Assembly (NCBI RefSeq): GCF_000264905.1
Contig: NW_006763158.1
Span: 1 to 64,000 of the forward strand
Source of the DNA: Stereum hirsutum FP-91666 SS1
Taxonomy: Eukaryota; Basidiomycota; Agaricomycetes; Russulales; Stereaceae
Length of the DNA: 64,000 nt
Direction of reading: 5' to 3'
Below, in pieces: positions 1-11,005 of this stretch. The notes under the pieces were generated by a model. That model saw nothing but the letters and a program-made list of their open reading frames with translations. It had not been told where the DNA came from and made no database searches. The number at the start of each line of letters is the position of its first letter. Positions within the stretch are counted from its first letter, which is position 1. The position numbers were made by a program, and so were the translations under genes.

Positions 1-398
1 CTTTATATGCACGCACCCAAGATATGTTCGCACTGCCCTCCTTATAGACTCCAAGTTTGCAAGATCTAGTTCGAGAAACACCGCCTCCTTACCTCCTGTC
101 GTCGTGCGTAGATCTTCAATCGCGTCTTCCGCTTTCTTTGAGTTACGACCGGCGATGTATACCTTCGCATTCTTTATCAAGAGAGCCTACACACGCCAGG
201 GGAGTGAGCACTGCAGAGGACGGATGACCAAGTGCGTTCGCTACAATCCAATATTCCTACTAATTAACTTACTTTCACTGTCTCTTTACCAATGCCGGTG
301 TAACCTCCGGTTACGATGATGATCTTTCCGGAGAGGTCTGGTATGTTGTCAACGGAGAACGTGGGTTTCGGGACGACGAATTGGCTGAATGTCGACAT
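1..398 (-). CDS. Short-chain dehydrogenase/reductase (SDR), 5' part, runs off window
   Basis: NAD(P)-dependent oxidoreductase of the retinol-dehydrogenase-like SDR type. The first exon (398 to 273) encodes a short hydrophobic start, then [20 protein letters not shown], which contains the TGxxxGIG dinucleotide-binding motif. A GTAAGT donor at 272 and an AG acceptor at 188-187 define an 86-bp intron. The second exon (from 186 down) continues with [15 protein letters not shown] and [13 protein letters not shown], the usual second and third strands of the Rossmann fold. I chose the ATG at 398 because family members start a few residues before PKPxF; the frame stays open to 575 but that extra stretch does not look like family sequence. 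The catalytic YxxxK lies beyond the left edge. Fold assignment is firm; substrate cannot be inferred. Confidence 0.85.
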
Positions 399-681
399 GA
401 ATATTATGCAGAGGATGTAATTTCCTTCGGAACGCCAGCTATACGCGGGTAAGGGGGAAAGACAAAAGAGCACAGAGGTGTACAGATAATGGACATTCCG
501 AAGGCGATATATGGAGCTCTTTAAAAAGGCTGTGAACGCCAGAATCAGTCCGATGACATCTTCCATTCCGTTCACATTTCCCTTTGTAGACCTATATCAC
601 TTATTAATACCCTACTATACCCATGAGTATTAGTTCGGTACTACGGCGCAGAGAGGAGATGCGTCATCTGTCACGGACATC

Positions 682-767
682 TATGGGCGATATACTGTGC
701 AAAAAATATTGTCGGTGGTCTTGCCCGCAGGTTCACGACTTTGCCAGAAAATCCGTGCAGGTCGTCC
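682..767 (+). repeat. Left inverted repeat of the 10.26-kb element
   Basis: 86-bp arm matching 10856-10941 in inverse orientation with four substitutions. It begins near TATGGGCGATATACTG and ends at GCAGGTCGTCC. Further GCAGGT-like or CAGGTT-like units follow to about 815. Confidence 0.85.
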
Positions 768-1721
768 AAAATTCACTCAGGTTCGTTGACCGTCTACAAA
801 AATACGCGCAAGCTGGTCCGGCAAGATGCGGCTCGCGCACGTTCGTGTGGCGTGCGTAAGTTCAACATTCTTACTTGGGTACTCGCAATCTCTCAAGTCG
901 ACACACAAAGCTCGAGGTTGATCGATGATCACCGGTGGTGTGGTCTCTCATACTTCCTTTCGACACTCAAGGTCTCGTGTAACAACGTGACTAGTTCTTT
1001 CTCAGTGTCGATATTAAATCTTGAATGCTCTTGTACCCGATCGACTGGCCCATCTACTAGTTGTCTTCCTGTCATTGGACTGTCGTCTTGCTAAAAAAAA
1101 CCCACATCACAGTGAGGCTGCCACTCATCCGAGATCGTGATGAAGTATTGGCTCCATTTGGGCTCCATTGACTCCCTGATAACTTCCGAGTATGCAGTCA
1201 TTGACTTTCCTCAGCCCTGACACCGCCTTTTGCCGTCTGGAAACATCTGGACTCGTTCGCTATTGCAATCCGCGGTTGCAGTTGCTCCTTGGATCATCGA
1301 ATCATCTCGGACATGATCGTCTTGGGCCCTTCTTCCATAGTGTTCAATTTGGCAAAAACCTGGTCATCCGAGGGCACTGACTCCTGTATTGCACACACTG
1401 TCTCGTGTTCTACCTCAAGGGTTCACGGTAGTGACTGAGCACTACTGCTCGATAGTGCGAGTGCTGCTCTGTATTTACAAATTTATCGGCCTTGGATATT
1501 GTTGCTAGGTCCCTGGCTCGGGGAACATCAACTGTGCACTTAGGGGTCCGGGATACCACGTCTGGTTAGGAACCGCAAGTCACTCCGGACTTGAGTGTCG
1601 ATGATTCTAGATACTCTCTAGGCCCCATCAGCTCCACATCCGAAATTATACAGCAAATGCTATCGATAATCCCCAATATACTCAGGCCAATTATATACCT
1701 TCCCATTGACCCACTCATCAT

Positions 1722-3408
1722 TTGCCACTGTTGCTAGAGGAGACCGTCATCATGGATCCCCCTCCAGGGCTCCACAGATTCTTCGTTGACGCTCATCGGT
1801 TTTCTCGAGAAGCTCTTTTCATCATTATGTCACTTCCTAATGCCGACCGCCCCGCTGTCGAACGCACTGTGCGACAACTCGACTCTGTCAGACGTGTTCT
1901 TCTCAATCTTGACGACCCATACACCACGGAAGACGAGCGCTCTAGCCTTGTCAACACCACGAATGCCATGATACAGCCTCTACAACAGTTCCTTGACACC
2001 CCGCCACCTCCTCCCTCATATCATATTCCTAGAGTGTACACCGGGCGCCCAGGGCGTCCTCGTCTTGATCTTGACATTCCTCGCGCCTTATGTCTGCACT
2101 CATTGGGTGCATCGTGGGAGCGTGTGGCCAAGGCCATGGGCGTTGTTCGTCGGACGCTGTATTATCATCTGGAACGGCTTGGGATATCTACCACCGTACA
2201 GGAGTACTCCGACGTATCAGACGACGCTCTCGATGAAATTATTGCTGAAATCTCACTTTTGCATCCCTTCGACGGTGCAGGCATCATTCGCGGTCATCTC
2301 CAGACTCGTGGGCTTCATCTTCCGATGCGCCGAGTTCAAGAGAGCCTTAAACGCGTTGATCCTATAGGCGTTCTTACACGGTTCACAAAGTTCACTTTAC
2401 CTCATATGTACATCTTGGTATTAATTCTTTTTTTCAGTTGGGCAGGTATTATTCGTCGTCGAGTCTATCGTGTACGTGGTTCTATGTCGCTCTGGCATCA
2501 AGACGGCAATGAAAAGCTCCTACGCTGGGGATTCTACATCCATGGTTGTGTCGACGGCTTCTCACGCCTAATCATTTACCTCGCCCTCCGTCACAACAAG
2601 ACCTCGCGCACGGTGTTGGACGCGTTTTTGAAGGAAGGTGTGGCGAAGTATGGTCGCCCTAGCCGGGTTCGTGGTGATTATGGCCGGGAGAATAATGGTA
2701 TCGAGAGCTGGATGGTTGAGCAGTGGAGCGCATCACATCGAGCCTACATCCGCGGCTGGTGTGTTTTTACTCGCGATTTCATCTTCGATTTTTACTGACT
2801 AGATATGATCCTTGCCCACAAGGTCGATGCACAATGTTCGCATGGAGCGAGGGTGGAGAGATGTGCGCAAGGGCACCATCGAGACCTACCGCAAGATCTT
2901 CTCATACCTAGAGGAGAACGACCTGCTCGACCTGAACAATATTCTACATCAGGTCTGCATCATTCTCGTGTTTCACGATCGCATACAAGACTCTCTTAAC
3001 CGCACGGCACACGCTTGGAACCATCATCGAATTCGAACAGAGGGTAATCTGAGCCCAGTGGCGTTGTTTGAGCTGAGTCGAGAGAGGGGTATTCGCGAGG
3101 GATGGTGGGAGTATGACCCTGGGGATCCGATCGAGGTAGCAGAGCATCCGGACTATGGTGTCGATGGTGAGGGTCCAGTACCACCGGAGGATGAGATGCG
3201 TGAGGAGTGGGAGCGCTCACGTCGGGCAGATGTTGAAGCTGGGTTTCAGGAGGACGATGAGAAGGAAGAGATGATCCGGGAGGCGCGAGATCTGCTTGAG
3301 GGGCGTATTGACCTTCAGCGTGATGATTTGAACTGGGGTATTGACGTATATATTGAAGCTGTAGCTTTGCTTACTACCATCATGAATGAGAACGCGCCTG
3401 GGAGTTAG
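1722..3408 (+). CDS. Integrase-like DDE transposase (rve fold, fungal 'integrase core' family)
   Basis: Three exons (1722-2380, 2438-2758, 2823-3408) join in one frame to give 521 residues. The introns are 57 and 64 bp with GT-AG ends. Around residues 105-155 there is GRPGRPRLDL followed by a helix-turn-helix (ASWERVAKAMGVVRRTLYYH). The catalytic triad reads HQDG, RGDYG and MERGW: 58 residues separate the first two acids and 34 residues lie between the second D and the E, as in DDE integrases. DGFSRLIIYLAL after the first D is typical of this eukaryotic integrase family, which resembles elements Repbase calls IS3EU; that label is from memory. The tail is acidic. The ATG at 1752 is an alternative start and may be the real one. 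Being intact and inside inverted repeats, it is the likely mobilising enzyme of the 10.26-kb element. Confidence 0.85.
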
Positions 3409-5311
3409 ACTGTGGCGATGTCTATGTATCCTTCCTAGTATTAAAGTCGCTAGCAGCTCCATTGCTATCGCGGTTTGAATATTACTACTGAATTACTATC
3501 TCCCATGATTTCTGTGTCCAAGATTCAAGACTGCGTTAAACGACTCTAACTAGTTAAGTTTGTGGCTACATAAATCACAGAACCGGTGTGATATGTTGCA
3601 TGATACATATATTCAGCAAACTCTGTGCGGATAGCACTAGCTTGTTGGGACTATGACAACTTACTTCCACGATGTCCACGCTCAGGGCTGTGCTTGGTCT
3701 TCCTGCCTTGGTTTCTTATCCTCCGACACATGCACTAGGTCATTCGGAACATCCAGAACTCGAGTAATAAGTATGAATGGGTTTCTCCCTATCAGAATCA
3801 GTGTGACTGGACTGTAATGTGCTCGGATTTCTTGATGCAGATCTTGTTAGTATTTGACCCTGCTCCCAATATGCATTCCAGCTGGATCGTGATCGACACC
3901 AGTCTGCTTTGTTTTACAGTGACACTCTGCATGTTCCAACCGTCCTCATCCCAATGCTGTATTGGTTGCGCTTTGCTTTTCCGCGTAGAATTTGGTGCCG
4001 GATACTTGTTCAGAATCTCTGTGCCGAACTCATGTGCGTTGGGAATGTTTGTCCTGTTATAAAGATCTTGCACGGAGTACAATTCCAGTCCATAGACCTC
4101 GGATGGGTGAACAACTTGACTACCTTCAATGAGTTCTTGTTCTATCATCAAGACATTGGGCTATCAATAAAGATATGAATGTATCGTCCATTCTAACATT
4201 TTATTCGGAGCCATTTGGTGGCCGGTAGCATGCTCTGGCGGAGTGGTAAGTCGAGCGGGAGGCAGAGAGAGCGGAGTTTGAAACGTTTCACAGGAACCAG
4301 CAATTCGGTGCGACCGCTAGAGGTTAGATAAAATCGTAGAAATCTGGAGGAAATTGTGCAGACATCTTAACGAGTGTATGAGTGTATATATATACGGGTT
4401 AGAGGACGATGGTTAAGTACATACTCATAGGAGACCCAGAGATGGGTCAGAGCCAGCAGCTCACCCGTGAGCTGGTCGGAGTGGCTGTTGACGCGGCTCA
4501 GCCACCGGCTTCCCTTTACAGGCAGGTGGGGCTCAAACTCCGACCGGGACTTTTTGCCGAGTTCCAGCTCTACTGTTCTTGGTACCTCAGTAAAATAGTA
4601 GAGAGACTGGAAAGTTTTGTGAAGTCTCATACGCTCATTTAGATGATTTTAAGATGTGTTTCACGATCATATAAACCGGTATAGGCTTGTAAAATCGACG
4701 AACACGGGTTTTTACTGCTGTAACACACACAGGATGAATGAGAAATGATTGAAGAAGCGTTTGTACGAGAGCTAGAACCCAAATATTTTATTGGTGCTCG
4801 GAAGAATACCTAGGCAGAAGTCGAGCGAGTATAATTAAAGTATAGCCAGGAGGGCTGAAGCTACGGCCATTCAATCAATTTCCCTGAAGAGACAGAGTTT
4901 TCAGTTAGTACTTTGCTTAGGGACCTAAAAAGATTAGCGCATGTCTAGTGCTAGCAATAAGCCAATCTTCCCGGAAAGCTGACAATTCGGTTTACTGGTT
5001 CGCAGTGACAAAGTGAATCTGTGTAGACTGGGACGTCGTGCTATAGGTATTTAGCTGTTGGATTGACCTTACAGCAATATAATCGGTAGAACAGAGTGTC
5101 GAAGGTCGTAAAAATGATAGATCCACCGCACAAAAACAGAATACCGATAAAGCAAGCGCTGCACAGCCTGAGCTACATTTGAGCGGCCGATGCAATCATG
5201 GTAGACAATAAAGTGTTCAAAATGATCGATGCAGAGCTAACTACAGTTCACGAATCACATCTATACTGCCACTACTGGGTGACAAGCCAGTATGACAAAG
5301 AAGGAATATCC
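3409..5311. other. Gene-free stretch between the two genes of the 10.26-kb element
   Basis: No open frame here has family resemblance or a convincing exon chain. The longest, minus 3798-4151, has no recognisable domain. At about 4238-4290 there is a possible RNA polymerase III A box (TGGCGGAGTGG) followed by a B-box-like GTTTGAAAC with one mismatch, which could be a tRNA-derived SINE relic; this is weak. The stretch probably serves as the shared 3' region of the convergent genes. Confidence 0.5.
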
Positions 5312-8300
5312 CTATAATTCAGATACATTGCTCAACGTCTTTTTCGCCTGCAGGCATTCAAGATCTTCGTAATATCCTCGCAAAGAGACCTCCAGGTAGG
5401 TCCATATCGCATGTTTTTGTCCGGGTGATATACCTGATATCCGAATGATTATCATGATAGAACATGCAAATAATGATAGTGCGTACCAAGGACAGTCGTT
5501 TATACTGCTGGGCATATGTTTGGCTCCTTAACTGAATGATGTCGGGCCTCATTGATACCTCCGGGTGGCGTACAGACCGGACCAGAACATCTACTATGTC
5601 CTTCCAGTCGGACCGTCCCAGACAAGCGAGCATCTTGTCGACTGTTACCCTATACCGGTCAATAGTCTCGTCAGAAGCGTTAGCATAGAACGTTGATACA
5701 GGAGCTGTGGTCGAGGAGTGAGTGGATGTGGCGGTGGCGCGGACGTGGGCGGTGCAGAGGGGGCCGTAGATGTGGACGCAGCAGGCTGTTTAGGAGCATC
5801 GGGAAGTGTATCGTCTTCGTTCAATATAGGCGTGGAGGAGAACGAGTCAGAGTCAGAATATGGAGGAGAGGCATCTCGATAACGATGGGGATTATGCATC
5901 GCATCAAACATATCACGAAGGCACTCTATGTTCTGATGCACTGAGATTTGAAGCGAATGCAAGAAGGAATGTAACGTACTGTCGAGGTCCCTATCTGCCT
6001 CTGTCTCTTCGAACTCAGCATAGAAAGTATTTGTCTTGGGTGCATCATGCGGCCGTGGAGGAGGAGAGAGAGAGGGTTCATCGTCATCGGACTGCAAAAA
6101 GAGACTAGATTGTGTTCCCTTCAACGGATCACTCATATACAAACAGCGTGTAAACCTACGGATCGCTCGCCGTCCCATCTCCCGTAAACTTTGCATTACC
6201 ACTATCATCCCTTCCTGAGCCATTCCCTTTCGCCGGATAAGCTGTGTCCTTCGCCTTCCTCGATTTTGGTGCTGTATTGTCTGCTCTCTGGGAATGGGTT
6301 CGAGTATTATAACGACCTTTCGAGCCCAATGTTGAAGATGAAGTCTATGATCTCGACAATAAGCAACAGGAATTTCGGCTTCCACAAGATGTACGACAAG
6401 TAGAAGACATGCCTGAGATGTACGAGTACCTTTTTCATTCTTCGCCTCGGGCACACCATCGGGCTTCTTTGAGGTCTGCGAAATGACAGAAAGAAAGAGA
6501 CGTGATCAGACACAAATATAAATTTCTGAAATGAAAATGCGATTAAAAAGATTGAATATTGAGCTACCTTTGGAAGCGCTTGAAGCGCTTTCAACACATC
6601 CCCACAGAACGCTTCAAGTACTGTCCGTAGCTCGCCACGGTCCCAGCGGTACCACCAAGGTAGATTATACAGAGCATCGAATATGGTCCGCACAACAACT
6701 CGAGAAATACCCCATTCTCCGCCTAACAGTCTCTCAACAACCACGACCATGTGACCAGTGGAATCCGGAATGCCGAAGTCATGAGCTAGTGCCTCTCGAA
6801 TATCTTCAACAGAAGATATCTCATTCACTGCCGCAACACGGAGTTTCTTCCAGTCCTGTACTGTGGCGGGCTGTAGAGAAGCATAGTAGCGAGTCAGATA
6901 TCTAAAATGACACAGGAGGAGAGTTAGAACGAGAGAGAAAGCGAGCATACATTCAACTGGCCCCTCTTGTCGCACTGTTCAATAGTTCTGAGAAGGTTAC
7001 GATACACGATTGGGGCGTACCGCTCTGGCCGTGATACCTCATGAGCGTGATAGAAGTTGTGGATGAGAGTAGTGACGTCGGTAGAGAGGTCGCGAAGACG
7101 GAGGCGATAGTTGTACCACGTAGAGATGGAGGTGTCAGGGAGAAACTCGTACGCAAACGAGAGACCTTCGGTGATGGTATGCAGACCATGAGGACCGAAC
7201 TTGGTGACGGACGCAACTTCGTGGTCGCATTTGTCGGCAGATGGGGTCTGATCGCCTGCTATCGCCAGGACGTTTGTCGCCAGTGCTCGAAGGAATCCAA
7301 GCGAGTCTAGAAAAGGGTCAACAAACGTGTTCCAGAACACGTCTCGGTCGAAATCTTCGCAGCCCGAGAAGTGAGCCTACTAGGTACTGATAATGTTTCC
7401 TCAGATTAATATGTACCTTTATGTGAGGATCCCGGATGGCCGTAATATGTGCCATATGCCATGTCCATACCGCTTTTCATGCTCAAAGTACGTTGATAGA
7501 GCTCGTGAGCAGTCAAAGGCCACTATATTATCCGAATCATCAGCACACGAAGTTAAGATGATCTAGGTAATGTAACATCTCACCATAGAAGAGCGACGCG
7601 CTGGTTCCACAATGTTGTCGATAAGGTAGACAAGATGCTCATGCTGAGGGCTTATTGCGTCCGGTGCATCATCGTCAGGCTTGGTGGTGCTACTGTGAGG
7701 AGCGGATGTCAATTTGGGTGGATTTGTCTGGGCTTGGAAGTCATTGGTGTGGCTGGGAACATGGCTTGGTCGAGAGCGCTATATGAATGAAGTGTGAGTG
7801 TGAGGGAGAAAGCGAGGAAGATAAACATAGCTGGGATTCGAACCTTCTTAGGTTGGGCATCACCAATTTCGTCATTCTCATCAACATCCTCTTCATCCTC
7901 ACTTGCTCCCTCAGCGCTGTGCTCTTCGCCGTCTTGATCTACCTCTTCCACCTCATCATCTCCATCAGAAACCTCGTCTCTGGCTGCTCCTTTCCCCGAA
8001 GTTCCGATATCTGGTTGACCTGGGAGAAGTGCAATGAGAACGAGATTCGGCCAGGCACGTGCGGCATTGCGAATATTTGTAGCAGAGACAACTCTGAGAG
8101 CAAGAAAATCATACAACTTTAAGCCATCTCATCGAATTAAAAGACATATAGTCGAACACGTACTGTAGGAGTTGATCAAGATCGATTTTTCGGTTAGCTG
8201 GGTACGATGTGAGAAATGTAGCGGCACCCTTGTTTCCAGGTTTTGGGACGAGAAGCACCCAAGAGGCAAAGGGATTGGTAGGGTCGGAGGGTCGAGTGGC

Positions 8301-9675
8301 GTGAGCGGAATCACGATGAACTTTCGAGGCGAGCATCTCTGGGACATGCTGGAAGAGGTTCGACACTGTAGTAGCGATGACGGACGGAGGGGTATTGGAG
8401 AAGATCGACGTAGATTTTATGAGGCACTGTATGTCGAGACTAGTTAGGCTATCGTCATAGCCGGTCAGATAATTAAACAGGGACAAGTTCAGGGGACGAA
8501 GACACACTCAGCAGGACTTGGAACACGACGAGTCCCAGCGTGCACAGACATGATCTCCGGAAGGAGGGCGAACTTGAATTTGAACTCCTTAACCTCGGCC
8601 TGTTCGTTGGGAGACTTAGACGATGAGGCCTTCGAGCTATCTGAGCGTTTCTTGTCAGCCCTCTTGCGCTTGTCTCGTGCCTTCTTTGTCTCCGGTGGTC
8701 CATTGGTCTCGGCTTCAGTTGTTACCTAGTATAGAGTGGAAACGTTAATTCATGGGTCAAATGGTAGCAAAAGGGACCAAAGGGCATGATGAGTGACTCG
8801 TATGAGGTGTGAGATGATGTCATGGATAATAACCAGACTTACATCTTGACTAGGATAGTACTTTTGGCCGAGTTTACTCGCTCGGATTGGCTGTCCGGCT
8901 TTGTGGGCGGCTCTGTTGTTGCCCATATGATCAGCACGGTCGGCAGCTCGATCGGCGTAGGATTGTGGCTGTGGAGTAGGAGAAGGCGGACTAGGATCCT
9001 GGGGCGCTGTGTGTCCGTCTGACTGGGCGGCTCGATCAGTACGAACATTCGCGTGGGACTTGAACGCGTTGGCATCGAATCCGAAGTTATACGAAGAATT
9101 GGAAGGAGATGATGAAGTAGGGTGAGTGGAAGGGGGCGGCTGTGAGTATTTCTTGCCGGTGGAAGGACGTGAGTTGAATAATGTAGACTGAGTGGGGGAT
9201 GGTTCGCTGGCGGTGAAATGAGAGCGTTGATGCTTGAAAAAGGCGGTGGTTATGTCAGATATTGAATCGGGCGAGGGGAAAAGAAATAAAGAGTCTCTGG
9301 AGTGAGCGTACCGCCGAGTCAGGGAGATGCGGACTCGAAGGCGCTGCATTGGCAGGCTGGGCGGAGTTTTGTGCCCCAGGTGCAGGTCCAGCTGCAGCAG
9401 GTCTCTGAAGCGTAAATGAAGGTAGGTAAGATATGTTTATCATTTCGAAGACATGGGTGATATACCTGCGGTCTTTTATGGATGGCTGCTACATGTCCAC
9501 AGAACATGCATTTAGCACGAGGGAGAGTAGAGGGATTGCGGGCAAGCTGGCGGTCGTCGTCCGCAGGGTAAAAGATCTGACAAAGACCCGGGTTTTCTCG
9601 ACAAAGGTTGTGTGTACAAACACCTAAGTCGTCCATAGTGAGTGTCCAGTTAAGAACCTGTTCGTCGGAATACAT
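5312..9675 (-). CDS. Large uncharacterised multi-exon protein, cargo of the 10.26-kb element
   Basis: I do not recognise this protein. Exons that join in frame are 9675-9466, 9404-9312, 9232-8843, 8725-8508, 8448-8164, 8093-7844, 7778-7584, 7522-7417, 7354-6951, 6870-6568 and 6475-6430, about 830 residues. The 3' part (6430 to 5312) is less certain: the last exon 5433-5312 is clear, but the frame changes near 5690-5780 and either small introns or a frameshift must intervene. The N-terminus has a cysteine/histidine cluster (CTHNLCRENPGLC, then CMFCGHVAAIH) that could bind zinc. Next come a Pro/Ser/Ala-rich stretch, a basic patch (KKARDKRKRADKKR) suggesting nuclear entry, an acidic block (about residues 370-420) and a folded region with DRDVFWNTFVDPFLDSLG. 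No membrane segment is seen. Position inside the inverted repeats suggests an element-encoded accessory protein. Confidence 0.65.
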
Positions 9676-10690
9676 AACGAGCTAAGCGGCTTCAGCACAG
9701 GGATATTACGATGGGGGTGCAAAAAGAGGGAAGGGGCGAGAGCCGAGCCGCGAAAACCTGAGCTAAATAAATAGTCCACCCAAATTAAGACTGTGTTTCG
9801 ATGAAGAAGCGAATCCAAGTGGTGGCCGAAGAGTCCTGGAGACAGCCGTTCGACAAGATGGTGAGACATTGACATTTCGGTCACGATTTCTAGGCATGAT
9901 GAAAAGATTTTTTCTGCTCCACAAGGGTGAGAGATACCCGTCGGGATGGTCGTCAGAGAAAGGGTTTCGTCGGTTTCAACTTTAATTGATATACTGCTTC
10001 CGTGATCGCAGTCTACTGAAAGCTATGAGCCATGAGCAAAGATGAAGAGCAGTGTACGTCGTCTACAATACACCACTCAAAAAGAATATTTCGAGGGCAT
10101 GAATACCCAGAGTTACCGCCAGGGAGTACAAAGGAGACTCGTAGGATGTGAACTGGTGGGTATGAACAATAGGAAACAGGGCGCTCTCAGAAGTGATTAG
10201 CAGTCATATGTTGCTCATTGCGGATCTTTGATTCCGCTAGAGAGCCGACGTGGTCTCCTGCGCCTTGTCTATCGGTGACTCCGGACTGCGCTCTAATTAT
10301 TCAATGGATCTCCTCATCGCAAAGTGGCCAGATAGCCTAGAAGTAGCTACAGGAGGAGCACCACAACAGCCCAGCGTGGTATGATCTGGAATAACGAAGC
10401 CATACTCGTTCAGATAGCATGAATACGAAGGCCCATATAGAAGAGACACCGTGAAGAGCCCTCATAGAGTAGTCGGTGCCACAGCAACTAGACTAATCAG
10501 TACAAGCGAAAAAACCATAAGCTATACCCAGTGAGTATCTTGGAGTGAGTATCTTGGATAAGGATCGAGCAGATAGCCTATGTACAACCGGGAAGGGACC
10601 AGTCAAGAACGGTGATGTTGCAACTGTACAAAAAGGGGAGGAGTGAACAGGGATTCGGAGGTATATACTACGGCATGCGCCAGACCATAG
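9676..10690. other. Stretch upstream of the large cargo gene, no gene seen
   Basis: About 1 kb without a credible exon. It must contain the promoter of the minus-strand gene starting at 9675. No clear TATA box or repeat was recognised. Confidence 0.5.
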
Positions 10691-10941
10691 ACCAAGAACC
10701 GGCAACGTGGCCTGTGTAAAGCTTCGAAAGCATGGCAGTACAGACCTGCGTGAATTTCGGCTTGTGATCAAACCTGCGTAAAACTTGGGCTCCTCTCGGA
10801 AACTTGTGCGCATTTTAACAACTTCTACAACCTGTGTGAATTAAGGCTAACAAGAGGACGACCTGCGCGGGTTTTCTGGCTAAGTCGTGAACCTGCGGGC
10901 AAGACCACCGACAATATTTTTTGCACAGTATATCGTCCATA
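10690..10941 (-). repeat. Right inverted repeat with subterminal ACCTGCG array
   Basis: The arm 10856-10941 mirrors 682-767. Inward from it, ACCTGCG- or ACCTGTG-like cores recur about every 25-32 bp (near 10742, 10771, 10829, 10861 and 10890) with AT-rich spacers. The same core, reverse-complemented, sits inside the left end. Such arrays are typical of subterminal transposase-binding sites. Confidence 0.75.
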
Positions 10942-11005
10942 CCTATTAGAATAGCACCGTAGAGTGCGACTCAAACGTTGAGAATGATGTGCCTTCACAA
11001 ACCTT

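Larger units (their letters stand above)
682..10941. mobile_element. Candidate ~10.26-kb DNA transposon with 86-bp inverted ends and a DDE integrase gene
   Basis: Positions 682-767 reappear as the reverse complement at 10856-10941, with 82 of 86 bases identical and no gaps. Outside the repeats the two flanks are unrelated. Just inside each end lie degenerate units of about 30 bp carrying GCAGGT/ACCTGC, which look like subterminal transposase-binding sites. The enclosed DNA contains an integrase-like transposase gene on plus (1722-3408) and a large multi-exon gene on minus (5312-9675), arranged convergently. The neighbours on either side (SDR gene, TPR relic) lie outside. I could not find a clear target-site duplication: the six bases beside each end match at 4 of 6, which is weak. 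The exact termini are therefore provisional. Calling this one element is inference from symmetry and gene content. Confidence 0.6.

Noticed and set aside
3798..4151. Open 117-codon frame on minus inside the transposon
   Set aside because: No start context, domain or flanking exons; composition looks random.
5645..6454. Continuous 269-codon minus frame as one exon
   Set aside because: Only its downstream part (from about 6095, SDDDEPSLSPPPRPHD) looks coding; the upstream part competes with another frame (RYNTRTHSQRADNTAPKSRK) that joins better to the preceding exon.
676..10947. A six-base target-site duplication (ACATCT / ACCTAT) for the 10.26-kb element
   Set aside because: Only four of six bases match and the exact repeat border is uncertain.
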